This document shows positions 40,933-50,116 of a stretch of 64,000 nt of DNA, piece by piece. The number at the start of each line of letters is the position of its first letter. The first letter of the stretch is position 1. A model generated the notes under the pieces. The model made no database searches. It worked only from the letters and a program-made list of their open reading frames with translations, and was not told the origin of the DNA. The DNA lies in contig JACKOY010000021.1 in the NCBI GenBank assembly GCA_024233935.1, forward strand, positions 8,968-72,967. The letters run 5' to 3'. The position numbers and the translations under genes are program-made. The DNA is from Spirochaetales bacterium (GTDB taxonomy: Bacteria > Spirochaetota > Leptospiria > Leptospirales > Leptonemataceae).

Positions 40933-43098
40933 ATGAGGGAATTCGTTCGGAATCTGCGCATCACGCGCTTCGACTACTACGTGGCCGCCGGCTGTGCCGG
41001 TCTGGTCTTGTTTTTCTCGGTCGCCCTCTATCTGCATATGACCCGGCGGGTCGAAGCCTCCGGAGAGCAGATCGGCATCATTCGCTTTCGTCGCAATACC
41101 GCCCAGCGCAAGTATTCCAGCCAGGTGATCTGGGAGCCGCTGGACATGGAGGCGCCACTTTACAATCGCGACAGCATCCGAACGGGCGAGCTCTCCCTGG
41201 CCGAAATTATTCTGAACGACGGAACACGCATCGAACTCGATGAAAACAGCATGGTTGTGCTGAACCTGGGTGACGAGGCTCTGGACATCAACTTCGAGTA
41301 CGGCTCCATCAACGCCCGCCGCGAGGAAGGGGAAACCGGGGGTGAGACGGCCCTTAACATCCGATCGCAGGACCAGACGATCACTGTCGGTGCGGCCGGC
41401 GGCTCTGACATTCAACTCAATCGGTCTGAAGGCGAAGGCCTCGACGTGCTCGTAAATCGTGGAGAGGCCAGCGTGGCCACTTCCGGCGGCGAGGCCCGCA
41501 CCATCGGCCAGGATGAACGCGCCACTCTGTCTGACGAAGGCATCCAGGTGCAACAGGTTACGCTGCGACCGATCGGCCCCGCCAACGGGCAGCGTTTCTT
41601 TCCCGAGGGCGCCCAGACCAACGTGCGGTTCTCGTGGCAGCCAACCCAGGGCGATCGCCAATTGACGTTTCAATTGAGTCGGCGGCGTGACTTTTCGGAC
41701 CTGGTGATGAGCCGCACTCTGGCGGCCAGTTCCGTTGATGCCAGCCTGGGCGATGGCGACTATTACTGGAGATTGACGGCCCAGAATCCCCAGACCGGCG
41801 CCACCGAAGAAAGCGAGGTCCGTAAGATATCGGTCATAAACAACGCGCCAATACGGCTCTTCACTCCATCCAACGGCCAGGCATTTCAGTACACCACGGA
41901 AGCGCCCTTCGTGAATTTCTCCTGGAGTGAGAATTCGCTCGCGGACACCTATACACTGGAAGTCGCAACGGATCCGGGCTTTCGCGATGTCGTGCAAAGC
42001 CGGGAGGTGCGCGCGCAGGGAACCGCGATTCGTCTCGGAGGGGGCGATTACTTCTGGCGGGTGCGTTCCCGGGCCACCATAGAAGGCGGCGCCACTTCCA
42101 GTGAGCCGTTCCGGCTACGCGTGACCCAACGCGATGAAATACCAGCCCCGGCCCCGCGACATCCGACCGATGGCACCCGCATTTCCAGCGTGTACTTCGA
42201 ACGCGAAGGCGTAAACTTCAACTGGGAACGGTCGAATGAGATCGAAACGGTTACACTGGAGATCGCAAGCGACGCCAATTTCCAGAATACGATTGTGACC
42301 GCCCAGAGCCGCGGCAACTTCACGAGCGTGCGCAACAATCTGCCCCTGGGCACGTACTTCTGGCGGCTGCGCGGAACGGATAGCTCCGGCACGCTCACCG
42401 CCTATTCTGCCACGGCCCGTTTCGAGGTCGGCGAAACCGAACGATTGCGTCTCTCCTCGCCCGGCCCGGGTGCGAGTATAGATCAATTGAGCATGCAAAA
42501 CGAGGGTCTGGCCCTCAGCTGGTCCCGACCGGACCTTTTCGGAACTTTCGAAGTGCTGGTGAGCAACAACGAATCCTTCCAGCCCCTGATTCGCAGCGAA
42601 CGCGTTACAGGTCTCAGCACGCGCATGCGTGGCCTTCCCAATGGTACCTACTACTGGAAAGTGCGCTTGATCGGCAATCAGAACAACACGCTGACCGAAA
42701 GTGAGCCCCGTTCGTTTCTGGTGACCGATGCGTTCTTGCCACCGACCCAGCAGTACCCGGTCGCGAACGCCCAGGTGGACATGAGCGCCCGAAATTCCCT
42801 GCCCTTCCGCTGGACGCGGTCGGCAGCCGACGCCGAATACGAATTGCGCCTGGCGCGCGCCGGAGGCGGCCTGGTCTTCGAAACGACGACCCGCGCTACG
42901 GAATTCGCTTTCGACGATCTGGGGCGCCTGAATGAAGGTGGGTTTACCTGGGCGGTCCGGGCCTGTCGTAACCGCGACGGCCGACGCGAATGCACTCCTT
43001 ATGCAACTCAGGCCTTTGGCATTATTCTGAATGAAAGCCTGCCGCCCCCCGAGGTAACCTCCCCCGAAGAACAATTCGTTATTGAGGAAGAACAGTGA
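40933..43098 (+). CDS. FecR-domain membrane-anchored protein with repeated Fn3-like domains
   Basis: A 721-residue protein from ATG 40933. A short cytoplasmic N-terminus and one membrane helix (YYVAAGCAGLVLFFSVALYL, about 16-36) anchor a FecR domain (about 45-200: DSIRTGELSLAEIILNDGTR, IELDENSMVVL, SVATSGGEARTIGQDERATL). It is followed by about five beta-sandwich repeats, each with a YxLEVA/LxxS core and a GxYFWRLR-type strand (DGDYYWRLTA, GGDYFWRVRS, LGTYFWRLRG, NGTYYWKVRL), like fibronectin III. The C-terminus is Glu/Pro-rich. FecR proteins usually regulate ECF sigma factors; none is adjacent. The GTGA overlap ties it to the next gene. Confidence 0.85.
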   Translation: MREFVRNLRITRFDYYVAAGCAGLVLFFSVALYLHMTRRVEASGEQIGIIRFRRNTAQRKYSSQVIWEPLDMEAPLYNRDSIRTGELSLAEIILNDGTRIELDENSMVVLNLGDEALDINFEYGSINARREEGETGGETALNIRSQDQTITVGAAGGSDIQLNRSEGEGLDVLVNRGEASVATSGGEARTIGQDERATLSDEGIQVQQVTLRPIGPANGQRFFPEGAQTNVRFSWQPTQGDRQLTFQLSRRRDFSDLVMSRTLAASSVDASLGDGDYYWRLTAQNPQTGATEESEVRKISVINNAPIRLFTPSNGQAFQYTTEAPFVNFSWSENSLADTYTLEVATDPGFRDVVQSREVRAQGTAIRLGGGDYFWRVRSRATIEGGATSSEPFRLRVTQRDEIPAPAPRHPTDGTRISSVYFEREGVNFNWERSNEIETVTLEIASDANFQNTIVTAQSRGNFTSVRNNLPLGTYFWRLRGTDSSGTLTAYSATARFEVGETERLRLSSPGPGASIDQLSMQNEGLALSWSRPDLFGTFEVLVSNNESFQPLIRSERVTGLSTRMRGLPNGTYYWKVRLIGNQNNTLTESEPRSFLVTDAFLPPTQQYPVANAQVDMSARNSLPFRWTRSAADAEYELRLARAGGGLVFETTTRATEFAFDDLGRLNEGGFTWAVRACRNRDGRRECTPYATQAFGIILNESLPPPEVTSPEEQFVIEEEQ

Positions 43099-44618
43099 GC
43101 GGTCGTATCGTCCGTGCCCCCTCTGGATGGCGGCCATTGATTTTCGCGGTCGCCTTTTTGCTCTTGCCGGGACTTCTGGGGGCGCAGGAGGACGCGCGCA
43201 CGCTGACGATCAACTGGCGGGCCGTTCCCGGTGCGAGCGGCTATCTGGTCCAGATCAAAAACGAAAGTGACGAGGTCTTGATCGAAGAGCGGGTCCGGGC
43301 TACCAGCTACAGCTTTCAGCTTCCGCCGGGAAATTATTTTCACCGACTGGCGGCCCTGAATCGCTTCGACACCCCCGGCCCATTTTCCGCCTGGCAACCT
43401 CTGCGCATTCGGGAGGCGCGTGAACCGAACGTGGCCGCGTTGAGACCCGAGGAGCCCAACGCCGAGCTACCCGGTGTAACACGGGTGATTGTAAGCGGCG
43501 ACAACTTCGTCCAAAGCACGAAAGTCTTTCTCGTGTTGCCGGGACAATATCGCCAGGAGCTGGAAGTCGAGTTCATTGATGAACGTCATCTCGCGGTTCT
43601 GATCGCCAGTCGCATTGTGGCCGATGGGCAGTACGATCTGATCATCGAGAACCCACGTGGTCTTTCCACCCGTCGCGAAGAATCGGTTCGCATCCAGAAC
43701 CAGGAAGTGATTATTCCGGAAGAACAACAGATTGCCGAAGAGCCCGAAACGCGAACCCCTGGAGACGCCACCTGGTCGACGCTTGTTCCCGGACTGCCTG
43801 CTTTGCAGCGCGGTGACCAAAACGCGGCCGTCGCCTGGATGGGAGTCTTTGGCGGTTTGCTCTTTTTTACCGGGGCCGAGTATCAGGCCGCGCGCATTGT
43901 GCGCGACGAGCAAAACCGCCGTTTCAACTACCGGTTTTATAATGAGCCGCCGCTGTTGATCTCGGCGCTCACGGTGCTGCAACCGGCCACAGGAACTCTG
44001 TTTCTGGGAGCGCTCGGAACCGAGCAGGAACGGATGCGGACCGAGAGCCAGTATCGGCGACACCAGGATCGCCAGGCGGTCCTGGGAAGCCTGGCAGCTG
44101 TAACCTGGCTTGCGCATTTCGCCTACGAGAACGGCGATCGCTTCCGCTGGAGCCATCTGGTGCCGGGACTGAGCTACTATCAGCGGGGTGATCCCGCACG
44201 CGGAACCGCCTGGCTTGTAGCAATGGGCGGCGTGGCTGCTGCCATTTCCCAGGAGAGTCAAAAAGCACAACAGCAATTGCAGGCTGTGCACCGCATCGAA
44301 AGAACCTACATCAGCAGCCCGCTCTTTCTGGCGCTGATTGCCACAAACCGAATCTCCCTGCCCTCGGATTTCCTGACGGCCGGCGTGTACTCCCACGCCG
44401 CCCTCCAGAGGGAACGACACAACTACGAAGGCGCCCGCCGCAGTACTTCCCAATTGGGCGCGGCCCTGAGCTTGCTGTACGTGTTGCAGATAGTGGACGC
44501 GACCTTTACGGAAGGTCAGCCCGTGGCTCCCCCGGCGGAAGCGAGCGCTCCATCCGCCCTCGACCGCCCCCTGTTCGACGAGCACATTGAAAATCTGACC
44601 TGGCGCATTCCCTTTTAG
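43095..44618 (+). CDS. Exported protein with Fn3-like and IPT-like domains and a membrane-embedded C-terminal half
   Basis: A 507-residue protein beginning at GTG 43095, overlapping the FecR stop as GTGA. After a signal peptide (LIFAVAFLLLPGLLGAQ) come an Fn3-like domain (LTINWRAVPGASGYLVQIKNE, GNYFHRLAALNRFDTPGPFS) and an IPT/TIG-like sandwich (VTRVIVSGDNFVQSTKVFLVLPG, ADGQYDLIIENPRG). The second half has paired glycine-rich hydrophobic segments (WSTLVPGLPALQRGDQNAAVAW, WSHLVPGLSYYQRGDPARGTAW) that form an internal duplication, resembling DUF5683-type proteins. Function unknown. Co-transcription with the FecR protein and the cyclase is strongly implied. Confidence 0.75.
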   Translation: MSGRIVRAPSGWRPLIFAVAFLLLPGLLGAQEDARTLTINWRAVPGASGYLVQIKNESDEVLIEERVRATSYSFQLPPGNYFHRLAALNRFDTPGPFSAWQPLRIREAREPNVAALRPEEPNAELPGVTRVIVSGDNFVQSTKVFLVLPGQYRQELEVEFIDERHLAVLIASRIVADGQYDLIIENPRGLSTRREESVRIQNQEVIIPEEQQIAEEPETRTPGDATWSTLVPGLPALQRGDQNAAVAWMGVFGGLLFFTGAEYQAARIVRDEQNRRFNYRFYNEPPLLISALTVLQPATGTLFLGALGTEQERMRTESQYRRHQDRQAVLGSLAAVTWLAHFAYENGDRFRWSHLVPGLSYYQRGDPARGTAWLVAMGGVAAAISQESQKAQQQLQAVHRIERTYISSPLFLALIATNRISLPSDFLTAGVYSHAALQRERHNYEGARRSTSQLGAALSLLYVLQIVDATFTEGQPVAPPAEASAPSALDRPLFDEHIENLTWRIPF

Positions 44619-45004
44619 TCTTCCAGCGGACGGCGGATCTGGCGAACCACCTGAGCCTGGCCGCTGAAGTCTTCGCCGATCAGAAGATTCACCGTGACGT
44701 TTTCGCCGGAAATGATATCGCCACGTAGAATGTTTACGGTTACCGCTCCGGATTCAATATTGCCCTGCATCACATTGACCCATACACGCAGGGTGCGATC
44801 GCCACGGATATCGCCTACCAGATATTCTACGCTGGTGTTCCGACAATCGATCAGGTTACCCCGTACGTAAGAAAGCGTTCGGCCCCGAGCGCCCACCAGA
44901 TCGCCTTCCTGAAACTCGACCACGGGCGGTTCGGTGCCGCCTCCGGGACAACCCGAAAAAAGCAAAGGCAAGGTCAGTAGCAACACGCGAAAGGGAGTCT
45001 TCAC
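44615..45004 (-). CDS. Small lipoprotein made of six short beta-type repeats
   Basis: A 129-residue protein with a signal and a clear lipobox (LLLTLPLLFSGC, Cys19). The rest is almost entirely six tandem units of about 14-17 residues with the pattern hydrophobic-x-x-G-[DN]-[LI] followed by a polar turn and a V/L strand: FQEGDLVG, YVRGNLID, YLVGDIRG, VMQGNIES, ILRGDIIS, LLIGEDFS. This periodicity suggests a short beta-solenoid displayed on a membrane. I do not recognise the family. Its stop overlaps that of the preceding secreted protein by 4 bases on the opposite strand. Confidence 0.72.
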   Translation of the reverse strand: MKTPFRVLLLTLPLLFSGCPGGGTEPPVVEFQEGDLVGARGRTLSYVRGNLIDCRNTSVEYLVGDIRGDRTLRVWVNVMQGNIESGAVTVNILRGDIISGENVTVNLLIGEDFSGQAQVVRQIRRPLED

Positions 45005-45105
45005 AGACCCAGAGTCCCAGATCCTTCGTCCGGGGCCAGCATTTTGGCTCCCGGCCTGGTCGTTCCGGAAGTCCGGGGCCGGCTGGGCGGTAGCTCGAAG
45101 TCCCG

Positions 45106-46107
45106 TCAGGCGTACTGCTTGATGTTCTCTTGAATTTGTCCGGAGATATCCTTACGGGCGAAGCTTTCGACAACGCGGATACCGTTCTTAAAAGCCTGAG
45201 CATTGGAGCTGCCGTGGCCGATTACACAGTCACCACTGACCCCGAGCAAAGGCGCGCCGCCGTATTCGCTGTAATCCATGCGACGACGAATCATCTGCAG
45301 GGTGGGCTTGAGCATGAAAGCCCCGGTGCGCCCTAAAGTGGTGGTTGCAATTTCGCGTTTCATGAGGTTGAAGATCGAACGCGCCAGCCCCTCGGTGGCC
45401 TTGAGCACGATGTTGCCGGTGAATCCATCGCAAACAACCACGTCTGCCGAACGGCCGCCGCCGTACAGATCCCGGCCCTCGACGTTGCCCACAAAGTTGT
45501 AAGGCAGGCGCGCAATGTCGCGGTGGGCGGCAAGCGTCGCAAAGTTGCCCTTCTTGCTCTCTTCCCCGTTGGACAGGATCGCAATTCTCGGATGGGGAAC
45601 GTTCAAAATTTCGCGGGCGTAAGTCTCACCCATCACGGCAAATTGCACAAGCCAGGCGGCCTTGCAGTCCACGTTGGCGCCCGAATCAATCAGAACCGTG
45701 GCGCCGCCGTCCTCCCGCGGCAGGGCGGTCGCAATCGCGGGACGGTCAACGCCTTTGATGCGTCCCATTTCCAGCAGGGCTGCTCCCATGGTTGCGCCGG
45801 TATTGCCGGGCGAGAAAAAACCGACCGCCCGCTTCTCCTTTACCAGCCGGGCCGCGATCATGACCGAAGAGTTTTTCTTGTGACGCACCGCCCGGGCCGG
45901 GCTTTCGTACATGCCAATCACGGTGTCCGCGTGGACCACGTCGATGCTCGAGGCATCACAGGGAAAGCGAACCAGCAGATCGTAGATCGTGGGTTCGTCG
46001 CCCACCAGAATGACTTTGCAGCCGTGTTCTTTTACGGCTTGCACGGCCCCATGAACCGCCGTCTCGGGACCCAGGTCCCCGCTCATCACATCGACAGCCA
46101 CCCACAC
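45106..46107 (-). CDS. plsX: Phosphate acyltransferase PlsX
   Basis: Converts acyl-ACP to acyl-phosphate, the donor for PlsY in phospholipid synthesis. The 333 residues show VAVDVMSGDLGPETAVHGA, the conserved RHKKNSSVMIAARLVKEK, FFSPGNTGATMGAALLEMGRI, DSGANVDCKAAWLVQFA and GFTGNIVLKATEGLA, all characteristic. The start is GTG 46107. It follows rpmF by 54 bases in the common rpmF-plsX order, linking ribosome production and lipid synthesis; fabD/fabG/acpP do not follow here, and acpP is about 8 kb away. Confidence 0.96.
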   Translation of the reverse strand: MWVAVDVMSGDLGPETAVHGAVQAVKEHGCKVILVGDEPTIYDLLVRFPCDASSIDVVHADTVIGMYESPARAVRHKKNSSVMIAARLVKEKRAVGFFSPGNTGATMGAALLEMGRIKGVDRPAIATALPREDGGATVLIDSGANVDCKAAWLVQFAVMGETYAREILNVPHPRIAILSNGEESKKGNFATLAAHRDIARLPYNFVGNVEGRDLYGGGRSADVVVCDGFTGNIVLKATEGLARSIFNLMKREIATTTLGRTGAFMLKPTLQMIRRRMDYSEYGGAPLLGVSGDCVIGHGSSNAQAFKNGIRVVESFARKDISGQIQENIKQYA

Positions 46108-46161
46108 GCTATACGGGTGCCCTTTGAACCGGAAGCCGGTAAAGTAGTATTTTTTTGGACC

Positions 46162-46353
46162 TTATCCCGCAGCGCTGGCTTTGGGGGGCAGAACGATGCG
46201 GTCTTTGTACCAGCCACATTCCGGGCAAACCCGATGGGACTTGATAAACGATCCGCAGTTCTTGCAGGGAACAAGAAACGGACGACCGATGGCATGATGG
46301 GCCCGGCGCTGCCGGGTTCTTTGTTTGGAACTTTTCCGCTTGGGTACGGCCAT
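46162..46353 (-). CDS. rpmF: 50S ribosomal protein L32
   Basis: A 63-residue L32 with the invariant start AVPKRKSSKQRTRQRRAHH and a four-cysteine-type zinc knuckle region, CKNCGSF...HRVCPECGWY. ATG 46353 is the start; the frame extends upstream without L32-like sequence. In many bacteria a DUF177 (YceD) gene precedes rpmF; here only about 110 bases separate it from the divergent pheS, and no such gene is present. Confidence 0.96.
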   Translation of the reverse strand: MAVPKRKSSKQRTRQRRAHHAIGRPFLVPCKNCGSFIKSHRVCPECGWYKDRIVLPPKASAAG

Positions 46354-46462
46354 GACCCCGTCAGAGTTTCCAGGGGCCTCCAAAGAGCAAGCAGGAATCG
46401 ATGCCGGGCTCTACTCATCTTGACACGCTCCCCACTCCCCTGGCCCTTGCTTTTTGCGCATC

Positions 46463-47479
46463 ATGGATCTACTCACCGCAATCACAAACCTCGAAAGGGA
46501 GGCCCTGGATTCCATCGGCGTCTGCGATAGTAAAGTAGCGCTCGAAGAGCATTACCATCGCTTCCTGGGAAAGAAAGGCGAACTGACAGCCATTCTGCGT
46601 GGTCTGAAAGATCTGGCACCCGAAGCGCGCCGCCAGACCGGCGAGGAAGCAAATCGGGTGCGCGCAGCGATCGAAAGCGCCCACGCGAGGGCCCGGACGG
46701 AGCTCGAACGTCGTCTCATCGAAGAACGCCTGCAGGGTGAATCCTACGACGCCCTGCGTCCCCTGCCCGACCTGACCGGCCATCTCCATCCAATCACTTC
46801 CATGCAGATGGAAGTGGAGCAGATCTTTACCGGTATGGGATTTCAGATCATGGATGGCCCCGAGATTGAGACCGACGAAAACAACTTCGGCCGCCTGAAC
46901 TTCTCGGACGACCATCCGGCCCGGGACATGCAGGACACCATCTGGACAACCGACGGGAATCTCCTGCGCACGCACACGTCCTCGGTTCAGGTCCGCGCCA
47001 TGCGCCTTCTGCGTCCGCCTTTTCGAATCATAGCGCCTGGCCGCGTCTTCCGGTACGAAGAAACCGACGCCACCCATGAGAGCACTTTTCACCAGGTGGA
47101 AGGCATGCTGATCGATCGCGAGGTCTCTGTTGCCAACCTGATTCATGTGATGAAGACGTTCTTGTCCCGGGTCTTTGAACGTCCGATTGAGGTACGCTTG
47201 CGGCCTGGCTATTTCCCGTTCGTCGAACCGGGATTCGAGCTCGATATCAACCGAAATCTGGAAGGCGAAAGGCGATTCGAAGGCGATGCGGCCTGGCTTG
47301 AGCTACTGCCGTGCGGCCTGGTCCATCCGAACGTCCTGAGCGCCGGGGGCATCGATCCGAAGCAATGGTCGGGTTTTGCCTTCGGGCTGGGTCTGGATCG
47401 GCTGGTCATGATGAAATACGGCATTGAAGACATACGGCATATGTTTACCGGCAATCTGCGCTTTCTTTCTCAGTTTTGA
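46463..47479 (+). CDS. pheS: Phenylalanyl-tRNA synthetase alpha subunit
   Basis: Catalytic subunit of the (alpha-beta)2 class II synthetase. From ATG 46463 it is 338 residues: an N-terminal coiled coil (about 1-90), motif 1 region HPITSMQMEVEQIFTGMGFQIMDGPEIE, motif 2 with FRIIAPGRVFRYEETDATHESTFHQVEG, and motif 3 with SGFAFGLGLDRLVMMKYGIEDIR. A TTG 9 bases upstream is also in frame. A perfect TTGACA lies at 46420-46425 but no good -10 follows at the usual spacing. It is followed by pheT after 18 bases. Confidence 0.97.
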   Translation: MDLLTAITNLEREALDSIGVCDSKVALEEHYHRFLGKKGELTAILRGLKDLAPEARRQTGEEANRVRAAIESAHARARTELERRLIEERLQGESYDALRPLPDLTGHLHPITSMQMEVEQIFTGMGFQIMDGPEIETDENNFGRLNFSDDHPARDMQDTIWTTDGNLLRTHTSSVQVRAMRLLRPPFRIIAPGRVFRYEETDATHESTFHQVEGMLIDREVSVANLIHVMKTFLSRVFERPIEVRLRPGYFPFVEPGFELDINRNLEGERRFEGDAAWLELLPCGLVHPNVLSAGGIDPKQWSGFAFGLGLDRLVMMKYGIEDIRHMFTGNLRFLSQF

Positions 47480-47497
47480 TTCGATTCGAGGCACGCA

Positions 47498-50047
47498 TTG
47501 AAACTATCGATCGATTGGTTAAACGATTTCGTGAGTCTCGAGCAGGTGACCACCGAAGAGCTGGTTCATCGGCTTACCATGTCGACCTGCGAAGTGGAGG
47601 ACGTGATCCAGGCTTTTTCTCACCTGACAATAGTCCGGGTCGCCCGAGTCGAGAAAGTCGAAAGACATCCCAACGCGGACCGGCTTTCGGTCTGCACCGT
47701 GAACGCGGGCCAGAAATCGCCGCTGTCTATCGTTTGCGGAGCGCCAAACGTTCAGGCCGGTATGCTGGTCCCGCTGGCGCCGATTGGTGCGCGCCTGCCG
47801 CGCGAAAACGATGTTCTGGAAATAAAACCGACGACCATCCGCGGCGTAGAGTCCCAGGGCATGCTCTGCTCGGCCGCCGAGCTGGGAACGGAAGAAATCA
47901 CCGGCGCCGTCGACGGGCTTCTGGACCTGGCGGGCCTGGGCCCTGCGAAACCCGGCCAGGCCCTGAACGAACTCTTGCCCCTGAATGACACGATACTCGA
48001 AATCGACAACAAGTCGATTACGCATCGGCCCGACCTCTGGTGTCATCTGGGATTTGCACGGGAGATCGCGGCCATCTTCGGCCGGCCACTCAGCTTCGAT
48101 CCGCTCGCGAAAACGGAAGCAGCTGCAACGGCACGACTATCGCGCCCGGCTCAGAAACTCAAGACCCCTCCCAAAAACCCGAAGCTAGCGGCCAAGAAAA
48201 TCGAAATCGAAGATGGCGCCGCCGACGCCTATTACGGGGCTTGCCTGGCGGGCGTGCACATCGGACCTTCGCCGCTCTGGGTGCAGGCCCGCCTGCTGAA
48301 CGTGGGCCAGAGACCCATTAACAATGTTGTCGACGCTTCCAACTATTTGATGTTTGAGATCGGGCAGCCGAATCACACCTTTGATTTGGAAGTGCTTTCG
48401 AAAGACACGATCAGTGTGTGCAAAAACCAGGGCCCTCATCGCCTCAGACGCTACACGACGCTCGATGGCGTAGACCGGGAGTTGCCCGAAGCGGCAATCC
48501 TGATCCGCGACGGGGATCGGAGCGGCCCGGTGCTGGCGCTCGGTGGCGTCATGGGTGGCCAGAGTTCCGGCGTACGCGAAAGTACGACCGGTCTTTTTCT
48601 GGAGTCGGCCACGTTTGCGCGCGAACACATCCGGCGTACGCTGTCGGCCACGGGGCTTCGCACGGATTCCGCGATTCGCTTTGAAAAAGGCCAGGACCCG
48701 GCAAAGGCCAAACCGGCCCTAGAACGTCTGGCCGCCTTGATCAGGGAAAGCTGCCCCGAAACGCGTCTCGGCAAGGTCACCGGCTCGAGCCCCCGGGGGC
48801 CGAAGAAGAACGCCATCTCGGTGTCGCTGGCCTTCCTGCGTTCCCGACTGGGCTTTGAGATCGGTGCGGCCGAAGTGAGCGACATACTGGGTCGCTTGAA
48901 CTTCGAGGTCGCCAGGAGCGGCTCTGGCGACGCGGTGGTCTTTAAGCTCCGGGCGCCCACCTTTCGTAGCCGCCACGATGTCAGCATCCCGGAAGACATT
49001 GTCGAAGAACTGGGACGCATGTATGGGTACGACAACATCGAACCCAGGGCGCCCCTCGTGGCAGCGGACTCGATCCCCATCAACCGGGAAACCGATCTGC
49101 GCAATCGCCTCAAACGAAGCCTCGCTTCGGCGGGATTTACGGAAACGTATGGCTACAGTTTTGTTCCGGAAGCGGATAACGAACTGGCGGGCGTGGCCGG
49201 CGTCGCGCTGAAAAACCCGGTCTTTCAGGACCGCCCGCAGATGCGCGGGGCGCTCCTGCCGGGTTTATTGCGGCAGGCCGCTCTGAACCAGGACCGCTTC
49301 GATATCGTTTCCCTTTTTGAGCTGGGACGCACCTACCATGTGGGCCGGGCCTATGCGAAGGGCCTGACAACCACGTTGATGCAGAGCCTCGAAACGCCGG
49401 TCCTCGAGGAAAATCACCTGGCGATAGCGACGCTGCAGCCGAGGATACACGCCGTAAGTAAGGACGCGTCGCTGCTCGATCTTTTTCTGGATTTCCGCGC
49501 ACGCCTCGAACAGATCCTGGTGCCGCTTTTGGGTCCTTTCGAATGGAAGCGACCCCCAAAGCAGTCTGTGTTCTTTCACCCGGGTTGCCATCTGGAACTG
49601 CTGGCCCCCGACGGAGTTTTACTCGGGGCCATTGGTCTTGCGCACCCGCTGGCCCTCAAGCATGTCGAACTGAAACGGGACTGCCTGCTGGCCGACCTGC
49701 ACTTCGAGGCGTGCTTTACGGCCGCCGAAAAGCACCGCCGTTCCAGCGACTACCAGCCGCCTTCCATTTTTCCGGACTCCTACTTTGAGCTTTCGCTGCT
49801 GCTCAGTGATGATGCGGGGACCGAAGGTCCGGTTCAGATCGCGCACGGCTTGAAGATCGAAGAGCTGCGCCGCATGGAACTGCTCACAATCTACGCCGGG
49901 GATCCTATTCCGCCTGGCAAAAAGTCCGTCAGCTATCGGGTCACGTGCGGCTCGGAGAAAGGCACCCTCGGTAGCGAGCAAACGCAACGAATCATGGAGC
50001 GCGTCGTCAAAGCCCTGGGCGACGCCGGCTATCCCCTGCGGGCATAA
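47498..50047 (+). CDS. pheT: Phenylalanyl-tRNA synthetase beta subunit
   Basis: Tetramer partner of PheS, carrying tRNA-binding and editing domains. Start is TTG 47498 (KLSIDWLNDFVSL), with GAGG about 8 bases upstream. The 849 residues show the EMAP/OB-type tRNA-binding domain (VERHPNADRLSVCTVNAG), the B3/B4 editing region with INNVVDASNYLMFEIGQPNHTFD, the B5 helical part and the catalytic-like core (RNRLKRSLASAGFTETYGYSFV), ending with the anticodon-binding fold (ELSLLLSD...GSEKGTLGSEQTQRIMERV). It is somewhat longer than typical (about 800). A hairpin just downstream probably ends the transcript on both strands. Confidence 0.96.
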   Translation: MKLSIDWLNDFVSLEQVTTEELVHRLTMSTCEVEDVIQAFSHLTIVRVARVEKVERHPNADRLSVCTVNAGQKSPLSIVCGAPNVQAGMLVPLAPIGARLPRENDVLEIKPTTIRGVESQGMLCSAAELGTEEITGAVDGLLDLAGLGPAKPGQALNELLPLNDTILEIDNKSITHRPDLWCHLGFAREIAAIFGRPLSFDPLAKTEAAATARLSRPAQKLKTPPKNPKLAAKKIEIEDGAADAYYGACLAGVHIGPSPLWVQARLLNVGQRPINNVVDASNYLMFEIGQPNHTFDLEVLSKDTISVCKNQGPHRLRRYTTLDGVDRELPEAAILIRDGDRSGPVLALGGVMGGQSSGVRESTTGLFLESATFAREHIRRTLSATGLRTDSAIRFEKGQDPAKAKPALERLAALIRESCPETRLGKVTGSSPRGPKKNAISVSLAFLRSRLGFEIGAAEVSDILGRLNFEVARSGSGDAVVFKLRAPTFRSRHDVSIPEDIVEELGRMYGYDNIEPRAPLVAADSIPINRETDLRNRLKRSLASAGFTETYGYSFVPEADNELAGVAGVALKNPVFQDRPQMRGALLPGLLRQAALNQDRFDIVSLFELGRTYHVGRAYAKGLTTTLMQSLETPVLEENHLAIATLQPRIHAVSKDASLLDLFLDFRARLEQILVPLLGPFEWKRPPKQSVFFHPGCHLELLAPDGVLLGAIGLAHPLALKHVELKRDCLLADLHFEACFTAAEKHRRSSDYQPPSIFPDSYFELSLLLSDDAGTEGPVQIAHGLKIEELRRMELLTIYAGDPIPPGKKSVSYRVTCGSEKGTLGSEQTQRIMERVVKALGDAGYPLRA

Positions 50048-50072
50048 AAAAAGGGCGGCTCGGAGGCCGCCC
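50046..50072 (-). terminator. Intrinsic terminator behind the phasin-like gene (pheT 3' end)
   Basis: Plus strand: seven A residues (50046-50052), GGGCGGC (50053-50059), 6-base loop, GCCGCCC (50066-50072). On the minus strand it is a 7-pair GC stem followed by seven U residues, so it ends the minus-strand transcript of 50117-50608. On the plus strand the stem is followed by GGGTTT, weaker, but could also serve pheT. Confidence 0.75.
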
Positions 50073-50116
50073 GGGTTTAAGCGCCGCTTTTTACAGCGGA
50101 CTGGTTGGCGTAAAGG

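Noticed and set aside
46354..46462. A DUF177/YceD gene before rpmF
   Set aside because: The gap to pheS is too short and no frame resembles the family.
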